A stretch of 64,000 nt of DNA from Solibacillus sp. FSL W7-1464 (lineage in GTDB: Bacteria > Bacillota > Bacilli > Bacillales_A > Planococcaceae). Positions 1 to 8,842 of this stretch are shown here, in pieces (positions within the stretch are counted from its first letter, which is position 1; every line of letters starts with the position of its first letter). Made by a program: the position numbers and the translations under genes. The stretch covers positions 2,519,001-2,583,000 of the forward strand of contig NZ_JBBORC010000001.1 of assembly GCF_038004425.1 (NCBI RefSeq), given 5' to 3'. The notes beneath the pieces were generated by a model. It was not told the origin of the DNA. It did no database searches and saw only the letters and a program-made list of their open reading frames with translations.

Positions 1-446
1 GTCTTATGAAAGCCGTAAGCAGTTTTACACCAGAAAAAAAGACCCGTCTCGCCACATATGCCGCCCGATGTATCGAAAATGAAATTCTGATGCATCTTCG
101 CGCACAAAAAAAAGTGCAAAAAGATGTCTCGTTATTTGAGCCGATTGGTGTCGATAAAGATGGGCAGTCTCTTCAAATCCGTGATTTACTGCAGCTTGAC
201 GAACCTTCAACAATCGAAAAAATTGAACGGCAGGAGGATTTTGCCCAGCTGTATCGCTATTTGGATACATTAGATCCACGTGAGCTCGAAATCATTTCCT
301 ACCGCTATGGACTTCAAAATTTCGACCCGCATACCCAAAAAGAAATTGCCAAAAGGCTCAATATTTCACGCAGCTATGTTTCACGCATCGAAAAACGGGC
401 CCTTATTAAGCTTTACCAGCAGTTTAAGCATGGCGAGAAAGAATAA
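1..446 (+). CDS. sigK: RNA polymerase sporulation sigma factor SigK (3' part)
   Basis: C-terminal ~148 residues of a sporulation sigma-70 factor. The frame is open through base 1, so the gene starts before the window and the ATG at 6 is internal. Visible parts are the end of region 2 (TYAARCIENEILMHLRA), a KKVQKDVSL linker typical of sigma-K rather than sigma-E, and region 4 with its helix-turn-helix (TQKEIAKRLNISRSYVSRI). In the family, sigma-K drives late mother-cell genes (coat, lysis) and is made as a pro-protein cleaved by SpoIVFB, also encoded here at 47.4 kb. The 5' part is missing, so a skin-type interruption cannot be assessed. It converges on mtnN across a shared hairpin at 486-518. 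Confidence 0.9.
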   Translation, partial: LMKAVSSFTPEKKTRLATYAARCIENEILMHLRAQKKVQKDVSLFEPIGVDKDGQSLQIRDLLQLDEPSTIEKIERQEDFAQLYRYLDTLDPRELEIISYRYGLQNFDPHTQKEIAKRLNISRSYVSRIEKRALIKLYQQFKHGEKE

Positions 447-485
447 TCCATTTGAAAGGCATATATTTCTGACATACAACAAAGA

Positions 486-518
486 AAATGCCCAATCCTT
501 TAATGTGATTGGGCATTT
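486..518. terminator. Bidirectional terminator between sigK and mtnN
   Basis: Perfect 12-bp inverted repeat (AAATGCCCAATC / GATTGGGCATTT) with a 9-nt loop between convergent genes. On the minus strand it is followed by TTTTCTTTG, a good U-tract for mtnN; the plus-strand tail for sigK is weaker. Confidence 0.8.
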
Positions 519-533
519 CTACGCTGATTCGAA

Positions 534-1226
534 TTATAGTTTCGTAATGGCATTTAATACGATTTCTGTTGAGTGTTTTGCTGCAACAGGTAAAAACTCA
601 TCGAATGACATGCTTGATTCTTGTCCAGCAATATCTGATAATGCACGAATGACAACAAACGGTGTATTGAATTGGTGGCATACTTGCGCTACAGCCGCTG
701 CTTCCATTTCCACAGCCTTCATTGTAGGGAAATCTTTTCGCACTGCCTCGACACGCTCAGGGTTGCTCATAAAGACATCACCTGAACAAATGAGACCTAC
801 ACTGTAATTATGCTCTCCCACTTCTTTTACTGCCTGTTTCGCAACTTCCATTAATTGTTCGTCCGATTTATAAGCTGCCGGCATCCCAGCCATTTGACCG
901 ATTTCATAGCCAAAAGCAGTAACATCCACATCGTGATGACGTACTTCATCCGAAATGACGATATCCCCAACTTTTAATGCTGCATCAAAACCGCCTGCAG
1001 ATCCTGTATTGATGACTACTTTCGGATTAAACTTTTCCAATAAGATCGTCGTAGACATTGCCGCATTCACTTTTCCGATACCGCTTTTTAACAGGACGAC
1101 TTCTTTGCCTTCATATGTACCTGTTGTGTATTCACTGTTTGCTATTGTTTCTGTTTGTGTATTTTTTAGAGCACCGCGTAATAATTCAACTTCCTGCTCC
1201 ATTGCACCGATTACTGCTATTGTCAT
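534..1226 (-). CDS. mtnN: 5'-methylthioadenosine/S-adenosylhomocysteine nucleosidase
   Basis: 230 residues, the usual family length. It hydrolyses MTA and SAH to adenine plus the thioribose, feeding methionine salvage and removing methyltransferase inhibition. Seen: the N-terminal IGAMEQEVE segment carrying the catalytic Glu, TGSAGG, the VEMEAAA purine/ribose site and RALSDIAG with the catalytic Asp near residue 197. The ATG is preceded by a GGAGG at good spacing. It lies 39 bp downstream of yrrS on the same strand, the order known from Bacillus, and ends at the terminator shared with sigK. Confidence 0.95.
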   Translation of the reverse strand: MTIAVIGAMEQEVELLRGALKNTQTETIANSEYTTGTYEGKEVVLLKSGIGKVNAAMSTTILLEKFNPKVVINTGSAGGFDAALKVGDIVISDEVRHHDVDVTAFGYEIGQMAGMPAAYKSDEQLMEVAKQAVKEVGEHNYSVGLICSGDVFMSNPERVEAVRKDFPTMKAVEMEAAAVAQVCHQFNTPFVVIRALSDIAGQESSMSFDEFLPVAAKHSTEIVLNAITKL

Positions 1227-1265
1227 TTATTCATTCCTCCATTTAAACTTGCTAATTATACTTCG

Positions 1266-1949
1266 TTATTGTGAGCCTTCCAGTGTTGACAAAACTTCCA
1301 CTTGAACCGGTTTCCAGCCTTCATTGTCAACCCATTCAATACTTACACGGTATTTTTGTTCTTTGTCCATTGATGTGACAACAGCAATTGCATTTTTCGC
1401 ACTGCCATTATTATTCACACGCAGTACAATACTGTTTTCCTGCTGTAGATCGATGACACTGAAAATTGCTTTTAGTTTTTCTTCGTAATCAATATGCCCA
1501 TTTTCATATGTCGACACATGTTCACCCGTTTGTGCCGTCGGATAGGCCGGCCAATTCGGATTGGTAATGACTTCTTTTACTGCCGGATCGTCGGAAGGAC
1601 TTACCATTTCACCTGATTCAGATGCTGGCTGTTCGTCTTCAGATTCATCTGTAATATGTTCCTCTTCTGTTTCCTCCGGTACATTTGTTTCTGTTTCATT
1701 ATCTTCCGTTTCTTGCCCAGCGTCTTCTTCAGGGGCATCTGTAGTTACTTCTGCCGCTGAATCTTGCTGTTCGGCTTCGTTTTTGGCGTCTGGTTCTTGT
1801 TTAATAATAATAATTAAAGTTGCTACTATTAATACAGCGACAATGGCAATTAAGTAATTTAATCTTTTATCCGCTTTCTGGAATTTCGTCTGTTTTGTTT
1901 TTTGTTCAGCATACTGTTGTCGTGTTTGAAATCGTCTTTTTCGTTCCAT
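1266..1949 (-). CDS. yrrS: YrrS-type DUF1510 membrane-anchored protein
   Basis: 227 residues. A basic, Gln/Lys-rich cytoplasmic head (first ~28 residues) is followed by one membrane segment (about 29-50: YLIAIVAVLIVATLIIII), then a ~75-residue acidic Glu/Asp/Thr spacer and a C-terminal globular domain starting near WPAYPTAQTGEHVSTY, typical of DUF1510. Topology is N-in with the conserved domain outside. The molecular role is unknown; in Bacillus the gene sits beside a penicillin-binding protein gene and mtnN, which hints at an envelope role. Start ATG has GGAGG 6-7 nt upstream. The acidic spacer is low complexity. Confidence 0.8.
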   Translation of the reverse strand: MERKRRFQTRQQYAEQKTKQTKFQKADKRLNYLIAIVAVLIVATLIIIIKQEPDAKNEAEQQDSAAEVTTDAPEEDAGQETEDNETETNVPEETEEEHITDESEDEQPASESGEMVSPSDDPAVKEVITNPNWPAYPTAQTGEHVSTYENGHIDYEEKLKAIFSVIDLQQENSIVLRVNNNGSAKNAIAVVTSMDKEQKYRVSIEWVDNEGWKPVQVEVLSTLEGSQ

Positions 1950-2047
1950 TTCAATTCCTCCTATGCATACCTATTTTAGCATTAGAACAGCGAAGGTTGC
2001 ACGGAAATTATACACTGGAAACTCTTCCAGTTATCAACAAAAGAAAA

Positions 2048-2074
2048 GCAGCTAGCAATTTATGCTAACTGCTC
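2048..2074 (-). terminator. greA terminator
   Basis: 11-bp stem with one G-U pair (AGCAGTTAGCA / TGCTAGCTGCT on the minus strand), 5-nt loop, then TTTCTTTTG. It lies just past the greA stop codon. Confidence 0.75.
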
Positions 2075-2080
2075 CATAAG

Positions 2081-2566
2081 TTATTTTACTTCTAAAATAA
2101 TAACTTCCATATCTCCGCCCGGTGTTGTCAGTTTTACAACATCATCAACATGCTTGCCCATTAAAGCTTTAGCAATTGGAGAGTCATTGGAAATTTTACC
2201 TTCCATCGGATCCGCTTCAGCTGACCCAACAATTGTGTAAGATTCTTCAAAGTTTGCACGTTTACCGTTAATAAGCTCATCAAATGTAACTGTTTTACCT
2301 AATGAAATTGAAGTTGATGAATCGTCTTCTGTAATAATTACAGCATTACGCAGCATTTGCTCGATCAATGAAATACGACCTTCCACAAATCCTTGCTCTT
2401 CTTTTGCTGAATCATACTCAGAGTTCTCAGAAAGGTCACCGAAGCTGCGAGCTACTTTGATACGCTCTACTACTTCAGGACGCTTTACAGTTTTTAATGT
2501 GTTTAATTCATCTTCTAATTTTTGTTTTCCATCAAGTGTCATTGGATATTGTTTTTCGTTTGACAT
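2081..2566 (-). CDS. greA: Transcription elongation factor GreA
   Basis: 161 residues. GreA enters the RNA polymerase secondary channel and stimulates cleavage of backtracked RNA. An N-terminal coiled coil has the acidic tip ([10 protein letters not shown]) and the C-terminal FKBP-like domain ends in [15 protein letters not shown]. The frame also opens at a GTG at 2575, but AAGGAG sits 8 nt before the ATG at 2566, so I use the ATG. A 267-bp gap with a large hairpin separates it from udk, so it may be transcribed partly on its own. Confidence 0.95.
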   Translation of the reverse strand: MSNEKQYPMTLDGKQKLEDELNTLKTVKRPEVVERIKVARSFGDLSENSEYDSAKEEQGFVEGRISLIEQMLRNAVIITEDDSSTSISLGKTVTFDELINGKRANFEESYTIVGSAEADPMEGKISNDSPIAKALMGKHVDDVVKLTTPGGDMEVIILEVK

Positions 2567-2689
2567 TATTCCCACTCCTTAGTATTAACTTGAAAACGTT
2601 TACTTTTGGCGTTTTCTATTTCTATTTCTAAAAAATACGTATTAATTTAAAAGTTATTCTCACGTATTTTGTTCATAAATAACAGAAAA

Positions 2690-2757
2690 CCCGACTACTA
2701 GTTTACGGTATGTGTAAATCCCTTCTTTTAGAAGAAGTTTACACCGTAATACGGGCA
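2690..2757 (-). ncRNA. Nested hairpin between udk and greA (leader or terminator)
   Basis: On the minus strand a CCCG...CGGG outer pairing encloses TTACGGTGTAAA / TTTAC-ACATACCGTAA (bulged) and an inner CTTCTTCT/AGAAG loop. It is followed by TTTTC, so it could end udk transcription or act as the greA 5' leader. I do not recognise a known riboswitch consensus. Structure is read by eye only. Confidence 0.4.
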
Positions 2758-2833
2758 GCCGAATTTTATGATTGATTATTTATGTTGTTCTATCATTTTA
2801 AAATGCAATTACTGTAAATACTACATCATCATA

Positions 2834-3469
2834 TTACAAGTTTGATTCAGTTTCAAGAATTGTTTTTATTTTCGTTACCATTAAGTCAATTGCAACGTTA
2901 TTTTCCCCGCCTTCAGGGATGATTACATCTGCATATCGCTTAGTCGGTTCGATAAACATATTGTGCATTGGACGCACCGCTGTTAAATACTGATCGATTA
3001 CCGAATCAGCTGTACGGCCGCGCTCTTTAATATCACGTTGAATACGTCGGATAATACGTAAGTCAGAGTCTGTATCCACAAATAATTTAATATCCATTAA
3101 ATCACGCAGGCGCTCGTCCTCCAGCACTAAAATTCCTTCAACGATGATTACATCTTTAGGTTCTACATGAATGACTTCATCTGAACGTGTATGCTGCACA
3201 TAATCATAGACCGGTTTTTCCACTGATTCATACGCAAGTAAACGATGAATATGATCGATCAGCAAATCATTGTCAAATGCTAGCGGATGATCATAGTTTG
3301 TTTCCAGACGCTGTTCAAACGTCATATGGCTTTGGTCTTTATAATAATAATCCTGTTCGATTACAACTACTGAATGTTCACGGAAAACATCGTAAATAGA
3401 ACGTGTCACGCTTGTTTTACCTGAGCATGAACCACCGGCAATTCCGATTACAACTGGACGGTTTGACAT
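2834..3469 (-). CDS. udk: Uridine kinase
   Basis: 211 residues. Phosphorylates uridine and cytidine with ATP or GTP in pyrimidine salvage. Walker A motif [12 protein letters not shown] near residues 9-20, [21 protein letters not shown] and the [12 protein letters not shown] lid are all present. ATG with AGGAG upstream; it begins one base after the stop of yrrO, so the two are co-transcribed and probably translationally coupled. Confidence 0.95.
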   Translation of the reverse strand: MSNRPVVIGIAGGSCSGKTSVTRSIYDVFREHSVVVIEQDYYYKDQSHMTFEQRLETNYDHPLAFDNDLLIDHIHRLLAYESVEKPVYDYVQHTRSDEVIHVEPKDVIIVEGILVLEDERLRDLMDIKLFVDTDSDLRIIRRIQRDIKERGRTADSVIDQYLTAVRPMHNMFIEPTKRYADVIIPEGGENNVAIDLMVTKIKTILETESNL

Positions 3470-4747
3470 TTAATTATTCTCCTTTCGCATCATATCAAAA
3501 TGTGATAATGAGCGATCAACTTTAAATTTAACGATTTGTAGTGGGTGGCGGGCAACATCTAGTTCATTGCCTTTTTCATCCCAAAGCTGGCCAACCGTCA
3601 TTTTGAATGTATCCATATTAGGGCCGAAAAATTCAACCGTATCGCCTGTCTTGAAATAGTTGCGTTGTTCCAATGTAACCATTTGTGTTTCGGCGTCATA
3701 ATCCATGACAAACCCTGCAAAATCCCACTTCATTTTATGTGAATGGAAACCGAACATTTGCTGTTTATAACTTGGCTCACCTTCAAAGAATGACGAAGCA
3801 GTTGCACGGTTTGCACAGCGCGCCAATTCTTCCAGCCATTCTTTTTCGAATGTAAAGTTTTCCGGGTCTGCACAGTAAGCATCAATTACTTTGCGATAAA
3901 CGGAAATAACCGTTGCGATATAGTGAATCGACTTCATACGGCCTTCCACTTTTAATGAATCAATCCCTAACTCAATCATGTGAGGAATGGATTCGATCAA
4001 TTTCAGATCTTTCGGGCTCATTGCAAACGGCGCTTCACCTTCGTTAAACAATGCTGTTTCTTCACCGTCGTTATTTTCATATAAATCATAATCCCAACGG
4101 CAAGACTGACAGCAGCCGCCACGGTTTGAGTCACGGGCCGTCATATGATTTGAAAGTGTACAGCGTCCGGAATAAGCGATACACATTGCACCGTGCACGA
4201 AGGCTTCGATTTCAATGTCTACCTCTTCTTTCATTTTACGCATTTCTTCCCCGCCTACTTCACGCGCCAAAACAACACGTTCCAATCCTTCTTCCTTCCA
4301 GTACTTTACCGCTTTCCAGTTGGATAAAGACTGTTGTGTAGAAAGGTGGATTTCCAGAGAAGGGGCGCTCTTTTTACACGTTTCAATAATTAACGGGTCT
4401 GCAACGATAATCCCTTTTACGCCTGCTCCTTCGATTGCCTGCAGGTATTCTTCCAAACCAGCCATATTTTCGTTATGCGCGAAGATATTTGTTGTTACAT
4501 ATACAACAGCTCCATATTTATTCGCAAATTCAACGCCTTCCTTCATTTCTTCAATTGTGAAGTTTCCAGCGTTTGAACGTAAACCAAACTCCTGACCACC
4601 GATAAATACAGCATCAGCACCGTAGTGGACGGCTACTTTTAATTTCTCCAAGCTTCCTGCCGGTGCTAAAAGCTCTGGTTTTTTCGTAATTACTGTTTTT
4701 CCGTTAATAGTTTCACGGATCTTTTCATTTTGAATTAATTGTAGCAT
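3470..4747 (-). CDS. yrrO: U32-family tRNA U34 hydroxylation protein YrrO (TrhP2-type)
   Basis: 425 residues. Family knowledge: in Bacillus, YrrO and YrrN take part in forming 5-hydroxyuridine at tRNA position 34, which TrmR (next genes) methylates to 5-methoxyuridine. Seen: the N-terminal KPELLAPAGSLEKLK barrel start, the U32 signature VHGAMCIAYSGRC and a second Cys cluster RGGCCQSCRWDY, giving the set of cysteines expected to hold an Fe-S cluster. The frame opens as far as 4900, overlapping yrrN, but homologues begin close to the ATG at 4747, which has AAGGAG 12 nt upstream, a slightly long spacing. Confidence 0.9.
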   Translation of the reverse strand: MLQLIQNEKIRETINGKTVITKKPELLAPAGSLEKLKVAVHYGADAVFIGGQEFGLRSNAGNFTIEEMKEGVEFANKYGAVVYVTTNIFAHNENMAGLEEYLQAIEGAGVKGIIVADPLIIETCKKSAPSLEIHLSTQQSLSNWKAVKYWKEEGLERVVLAREVGGEEMRKMKEEVDIEIEAFVHGAMCIAYSGRCTLSNHMTARDSNRGGCCQSCRWDYDLYENNDGEETALFNEGEAPFAMSPKDLKLIESIPHMIELGIDSLKVEGRMKSIHYIATVISVYRKVIDAYCADPENFTFEKEWLEELARCANRATASSFFEGEPSYKQQMFGFHSHKMKWDFAGFVMDYDAETQMVTLEQRNYFKTGDTVEFFGPNMDTFKMTVGQLWDEKGNELDVARHPLQIVKFKVDRSLSHFDMMRKENN

Positions 4748-4766
4748 ACTGCGCTCGTTCTCCTTC

Positions 4767-5699
4767 CTAGTAGACTGTTTCCTTGTAGATGAAGCCAGTA
4801 TCCAGTGGACGTAACGCTGGCTGAATTGCTTCGATTTGCTCAAATAGCCCGGATTTAATATCATCGTACGCATCTTCGCCTTGATCAAAATACGTATCAA
4901 TCGCTTGACGGTAGAGTTTTGTAACCGTTACCGTATAGTCAAACGTTTGAAGGACACCATCAATTTTAAGTGAATCGATACCTGCCTCAAACAATTCATT
5001 TAACTCTTCGATAATGCACATATCATTCGGTGAGAAAATGTGCGTCCCATTCATATCCTCATAGATCGGATATTTATTTTTACGCTCTTTATCGTGAAGG
5101 AACATGTTTTTGTTTTCTTTGCGATTTTCGATTTCCATCGCTTCGTCACGGTACAGGAAGTAGTTTCCTAAAAGTGAGCGTTTAGATTGGAACATACAAG
5201 TCATTCCATGTACTTGCACTTCGATTTCATGCTTTGTATTTTCTTTGATTTCAATCACTTCATCGACTGAAAGTTCACGTGCCAGTACAGCACGCTTGCT
5301 TCCACGCTCACCCCAATAGTTCACTTGGAAGAAGTTCGTTGCTGTCGTTTCCGGATTCCAATGCAACGGTATCGTTACGTTGTTTTCACGCACTGCAATA
5401 ATTACAGCCGGGTCACCGAATAATAATGCATCTACGCCAATACGCTGCATCTGTACTAAATATTCATCCAATGCATCTAAACGATCATTGTGGAATAATG
5501 CATTGACCGCTACATATACCTTTTTACCTGCAGCATGAATCAGCTTTGTTGCTTCTTCCACCTGTGCTACTGTAAAGTCTCCAGCTAAGCGCAAGCCAAA
5601 TTTCTGTTCACCGATCACAAAAGCATCTGCACCTGCCTGAAGTAGTGCTGTAATATGCTCAATGGATTGTGGTGTTACTGATAATTCTGGTTTTTTCAC
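4767..5699 (-). CDS. yrrN: U32-family tRNA U34 hydroxylation protein YrrN (TrhP1-type)
   Basis: 310 residues. Shorter partner of YrrO. It keeps the TIM-barrel start (KKPELSVTPQSIEHI) and the VQVHGMTCMFQSKRS region, but the Cys-rich cluster of YrrO is not conserved: only one Cys remains in the signature. It may therefore be a non-catalytic or structural partner (inference). I place the start at GTG 5699, preceded by GAGGTGA at 5-nt spacing; the frame also opens at TTG 5720, which would overlap trmR. Operon trmR-yrrN-yrrO-udk. Confidence 0.88.
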   Translation of the reverse strand: MKKPELSVTPQSIEHITALLQAGADAFVIGEQKFGLRLAGDFTVAQVEEATKLIHAAGKKVYVAVNALFHNDRLDALDEYLVQMQRIGVDALLFGDPAVIIAVRENNVTIPLHWNPETTATNFFQVNYWGERGSKRAVLARELSVDEVIEIKENTKHEIEVQVHGMTCMFQSKRSLLGNYFLYRDEAMEIENRKENKNMFLHDKERKNKYPIYEDMNGTHIFSPNDMCIIEELNELFEAGIDSLKIDGVLQTFDYTVTVTKLYRQAIDTYFDQGEDAYDDIKSGLFEQIEAIQPALRPLDTGFIYKETVY

Positions 5700-5704
5700 A
5701 CTAA

Positions 5705-6337
5705 TCACCTCTTCAAACAAATTAACAAACCATCACCGACAGGGAAAAAGGCACTTGAATAATCCGGATGTGCCATGATCCAGTCCGAAAATGTTTTTAA
5801 GTTGCGGATCATCGTTCTTTTTCTTCTAGGTACTTCTTTTATATCTAAATCCGATAATCCGTGCATATACATATTATCGATGTATAAAACGCCTCCCGAA
5901 GGAACAAGTGATGCGTATTTTTCGAAAAACTTCATGTATTGCCCTTTTGCCGCATCAATAAAAACAGCATCAAAAGTAGCAGGAAGTGAATCCATGTCTA
6001 CCTCTAACGCATCACCCTCAATTACTTGTATGCGGTTTGCCACCTCTGACCTTGCAATGAATTCCTTGGCATACTGAACTCGCGACACATCGCGTTCTAT
6101 CGTCACAATATGACTTTGTGGCAGTGCTTGAGCCATCCGTATAGCAGAATAACCAATTGCCGTTCCAATTTCTAAAATCGATTTTGGATTTTGAATTCGC
6201 AAAATCTGATTCAGTGACTCAATCCCGGCAAGCTGCATGATCGGGACATGATTCTGTTCTGCGAAGCGTTCCATTTCCATTAATAATTCATCACGTTCAG
6301 GAATGAAGGAAGCAATATAAGCGTCTGATAATTCCAT
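5705..6337 (-). CDS. trmR: tRNA 5-hydroxyuridine methyltransferase TrmR (O-methyltransferase)
   Basis: 210 residues, class I SAM-dependent O-methyltransferase. Motif I ILEIGTAIGYSAIRMA near residue 55, acidic VFIDAAKGQYMKFF, and a C-terminal DGLLICLKR. In B. subtilis the orthologue (YrrM) methylates ho5U34 in tRNA to mo5U; the two adjacent U32 genes supply the hydroxylated substrate, so the three genes form one wobble-modification pathway. ATG with GGGAG 7 nt upstream. First gene of the block; about 215 bp separate it from mltG. Confidence 0.9.
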   Translation of the reverse strand: MELSDAYIASFIPERDELLMEMERFAEQNHVPIMQLAGIESLNQILRIQNPKSILEIGTAIGYSAIRMAQALPQSHIVTIERDVSRVQYAKEFIARSEVANRIQVIEGDALEVDMDSLPATFDAVFIDAAKGQYMKFFEKYASLVPSGGVLYIDNMYMHGLSDLDIKEVPRRKRTMIRNLKTFSDWIMAHPDYSSAFFPVGDGLLICLKR

Positions 6338-6467
6338 TTGTCATTCTCCCTTTACCTGGTTGTTTGCGCACATCTTTCTTTCACAAGAAAAAAGACGAAA
6401 CGAAGTTGTTTGCGCCTACAAAATTGTTATATAAGGACAAAAAATCACAATTTATAATAGCATGAAA

Positions 6468-6539
6468 AGAAAAGGAATGCGAACAATTTACTGAATTCCA
6501 TCGTAAAACGGAAATTTCAAGCCATTCGATTCCTTTTCT
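6468..6539. repeat. Long imperfect inverted repeat between mltG and trmR
   Basis: Arms AGAAAAGGAAT-GCGAA and ATTCG-ATTCCTTTTCT (11 bp plus a bulged 4 bp) enclose a smaller AATTCC/GGAAATT hairpin. It starts 15 bp past the mltG stop. There is no clean U-tract, so it may be a weak terminator or an mRNA stabiliser for mltG. Confidence 0.4.
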
Positions 6540-6553
6540 ACAACTTATCTTTC

Positions 6554-7672
6554 TTAACGTAAATATTTTTCGATGTTCGCTAAGTGCTCATCATACGTTT
6601 TAGCAAAATGATTGACGCCTTCTTTATCTGCCAGGAAGTATAAATAATCAGTTTGTGAAGGGTTCAGTGCCGCTTCGATTGATGTTTTACCGGCTCCTGC
6701 GATTGGTCCAGGCGGCAATCCGGTATTTTGATACGTATTATACGGATTTTCCACTTCCAGGTCGCTATACAGTACGCGTTCTTTATGCGATCCTAATGCA
6801 TACAGTACAGTTGGGTCTGTCTGTAAAGGCATATCAATTTTAATACGATTATAGAAAACACTCGCAATTGTTTCACGATCCGTCTGCGCAGTTGCCTCTT
6901 CTTCAAGCAATGATGCAAATGTCAGCAATTCATGGACCGATGTTTCGCGTTCTTCCAATATCGGAGTGTATTCGGAAACAATCGTATTCATCGCAGAAAG
7001 CATTGTACCGATAATTTCCTCTATTGTTGGGTTTTCCTCAAAGAACGGATATGTTGCCGGATATAAATAGCCTTCTAGCGGGTGACGGATATTTTCCTTT
7101 AAAATAGCTTCTGACAATAAATCAGGATATTCAGTGATTAATTGCTCCACATAAGCGGCATCCGTCACTTTTTTCATAAAGTCCTCTGCTTTGTGAGAAG
7201 TGTTTTTCTGTACAACATCAGCTACTTGCTCGAGCGTCAATCCTTCCGGCACTGTCATTGTAAATACAGGCTCGCGATACACGCGCCCTGTCTTTAAGCT
7301 TTCAATAATTTCATCGAGTGTCATGGATTTCGTTAAAGAATAACTGCCGGCTTGGAATTCCGATTCATTTTTAAATTTAGTATAATATTTAAAAATCTGT
7401 GCATTCTTTACAATGCCCTTATCTTCTAAAATAGTCGATATTAATGTAATCCCTGAGCCCATTGGAATTTCGACTTCAACTTTTTCGTTCGATTCCGGGT
7501 CCGTTGGTTCCAATGCCGATGTCACATAGTTGTATCCTGTGAAACCGACAATGGCAATAATCAGAAGAGCAACAAGCGCGACAATTCCCACAATTTTACG
7601 CACCGTTTTAACTTCTCCTTTACGCTCTTTCATCTTATTTAACATTTCTTGCTTCTTATTTTCGTCTAGCAC
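6554..7672 (-). CDS. mltG: Endolytic peptidoglycan transglycosylase MltG
   Basis: 372 residues. Cleaves nascent glycan strands at the outer membrane face and helps set strand length. Cytoplasmic basic segment, one membrane helix (IVGIVALVALLIIAIVGF, about residues 30-47), then a LysM-like region and the YceG domain with the catalytic Glu in LTFASLLEEEA; C-terminal SIEAALNPSQTDYLYFLA is typical. The frame is open upstream to 7726 but GTG 7672, with GGGGGG 6 nt before it, gives the family's length. Monocistronic-looking: gaps on both sides. Confidence 0.92.
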   Translation of the reverse strand: MLDENKKQEMLNKMKERKGEVKTVRKIVGIVALVALLIIAIVGFTGYNYVTSALEPTDPESNEKVEVEIPMGSGITLISTILEDKGIVKNAQIFKYYTKFKNESEFQAGSYSLTKSMTLDEIIESLKTGRVYREPVFTMTVPEGLTLEQVADVVQKNTSHKAEDFMKKVTDAAYVEQLITEYPDLLSEAILKENIRHPLEGYLYPATYPFFEENPTIEEIIGTMLSAMNTIVSEYTPILEERETSVHELLTFASLLEEEATAQTDRETIASVFYNRIKIDMPLQTDPTVLYALGSHKERVLYSDLEVENPYNTYQNTGLPPGPIAGAGKTSIEAALNPSQTDYLYFLADKEGVNHFAKTYDEHLANIEKYLR

Positions 7673-7818
7673 GGGAGTCCCCCCTTTTTCTCTTCCATAA
7701 TGATACATAAAAATCTCTTTCGACACAATATAGAGCCACGAAAGGTATAGAAATTCTCACTATTTGCGACGTTTTATAATAAAAAATGTTCGTTTTTGTC
7801 TATTTTTGAACAATAAAA

Positions 7819-7851
7819 AACCTCACTGTCGTATACATCACCAGTGAGGTT
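7819..7851 (-). terminator. Terminator after the double-DUF1292 gene
   Basis: 10-bp perfect stem AACCTCACTG / CAGTGAGGTT followed on the minus strand by TTTTATTG, immediately after the stop codon at 7859. Confidence 0.85.
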
Positions 7852-7858
7852 CTTGAAA

Positions 7859-8371
7859 TTAGTTTTGTGCTAATGAATTTAATGCTTGTTCTACCATTTC
7901 CCACTCTGCATCTGTTTCGATAGGGAGCAGGTCCGCTACTTCGCCATTATCGCCCGCGATATAGGCAGAAGCGTAAACTTCCTCCAATACCGGTTCGTCG
8001 TCTTCCATAATTGCATAGAATAAGTAATTTTTCCCGTTGTTTTCAAAGCGGTGCAAAATTTGGCACATAACTTCTTCATCTTCTTCATTCGTGATCGTAA
8101 AGTAATTTGTCTGATCCGCGCCGAATTCTGAAAGCACCGTATTCATAACCTCTTCAACCATTGCCCATTCTTCATCTGTTTCAACATCTGAGAAACTGCT
8201 CATTTCGCCATTCTCGTCAAGAACATAGCGAAGTGCAGAAATACCAGCTTCTTCATCCCCGATTAATGAGAATAACACATAGGAGTGCTCATCCGAATCA
8301 AATGTAAATACAACGCGGCATTGCTGCTCTCCGCCGTCTTCTTTTTGTAAAATAAAAATATTTTCTTCCAT
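7859..8371 (-). CDS. Protein with two tandem DUF1292 domains
   Basis: 170 acidic residues; function unknown. Two DUF1292 units in a row: about 4-80 (ENIFILQKEDGGEQQCRVVF ... TDEEWAMVEEVMN) and about 88-168 (NYFTITNEEDEEVMCQILHR ... TDAEWEMVEQALN). Each shares the pattern of a strand pair, YVLFSLIGDEE or YLFYAIMEDDE, and a final ETD.EW..VE helix. The neighbour at 8445 has one such unit, so this gene looks like a fusion or duplication product. Start ATG 8371 with AGGAA upstream; the upstream extension to 8416 overlaps a terminator stem and is not used. Confidence 0.85.
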   Translation of the reverse strand: MEENIFILQKEDGGEQQCRVVFTFDSDEHSYVLFSLIGDEEAGISALRYVLDENGEMSSFSDVETDEEWAMVEEVMNTVLSEFGADQTNYFTITNEEDEEVMCQILHRFENNGKNYLFYAIMEDDEPVLEEVYASAYIAGDNGEVADLLPIETDAEWEMVEQALNSLAQN

Positions 8372-8397
8372 ACTAATTCCTCCCATTGAATGAATAA

Positions 8398-8426
8398 AAC
8401 AGAGCAGGCTCGTCACCCACTCTGTT
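8398..8426 (-). terminator. Terminator after the single-DUF1292 gene
   Basis: 7-bp stem AACAGAG / CTCTGTT with a 15-nt loop, then TTTATTC on the minus strand. It separates the two DUF1292 genes. Confidence 0.6.
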
Positions 8427-8444
8427 TTTATCGTGTCAAATGAA

Positions 8445-8735
8445 TTATTCTTCTTCGCCTAATTCGTCTTCGATCTGGTTTAATACTTCTTCGATTAAAT
8501 CCCATTCTGCTTCTGTTTCGATCGGCGTTAATTCGCCATCTTCACCATTATCAGCAGGAACGAATGCAGAAGCAAAGATTTCAACTGCGCCATCTTCATC
8601 TTCTTCTGCACCTACTAAAGAATATAATACGTATGATTTACCGAACTCTTCTGAATCGAAAGTGTGTAAAATTTCGCAAAGTTGTTCGTTGCCGTTTTCA
8701 TCGACTACTGTAATGTGATTTTGTTGTTCTGACAT
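8445..8735 (-). CDS. yrzB: DUF1292 protein YrzB
   Basis: 96 residues, strongly acidic (ends in ELGEEE), matching the ~93-residue Bacillus YrzB. One DUF1292 domain: [50 protein letters not shown]. Family function unknown; its fixed place next to ruvX and yrzL suggests a conserved but uncharacterised role. Start ATG 8735 has GAGGTGA 5-6 nt upstream; an in-frame start at 8765 is discounted. Confidence 0.88.
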   Translation of the reverse strand: MSEQQNHITVVDENGNEQLCEILHTFDSEEFGKSYVLYSLVGAEEDEDGAVEIFASAFVPADNGEDGELTPIETEAEWDLIEEVLNQIEDELGEEE

Positions 8736-8842
8736 GATCGTCACCTCTTCATAATATTTAGGCATTGGTGCCTGTCGCTGCTCAATATATTATACATAAA
8801 GCCTTTTCGGATAAGTACAAAAAAGCCTCGTAATGAGCAACT

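Noticed and set aside
280-807. 175-residue plus-strand frame over the end of sigK and mtnN
   Set aside because: Shadow of mtnN on the opposite strand and of sigK in another frame; crosses the terminator at 486-518.
4748-4900. 51 extra N-terminal residues on YrrO
   Set aside because: Overlaps the yrrN coding end, no SD, and no homologue has such an extension.
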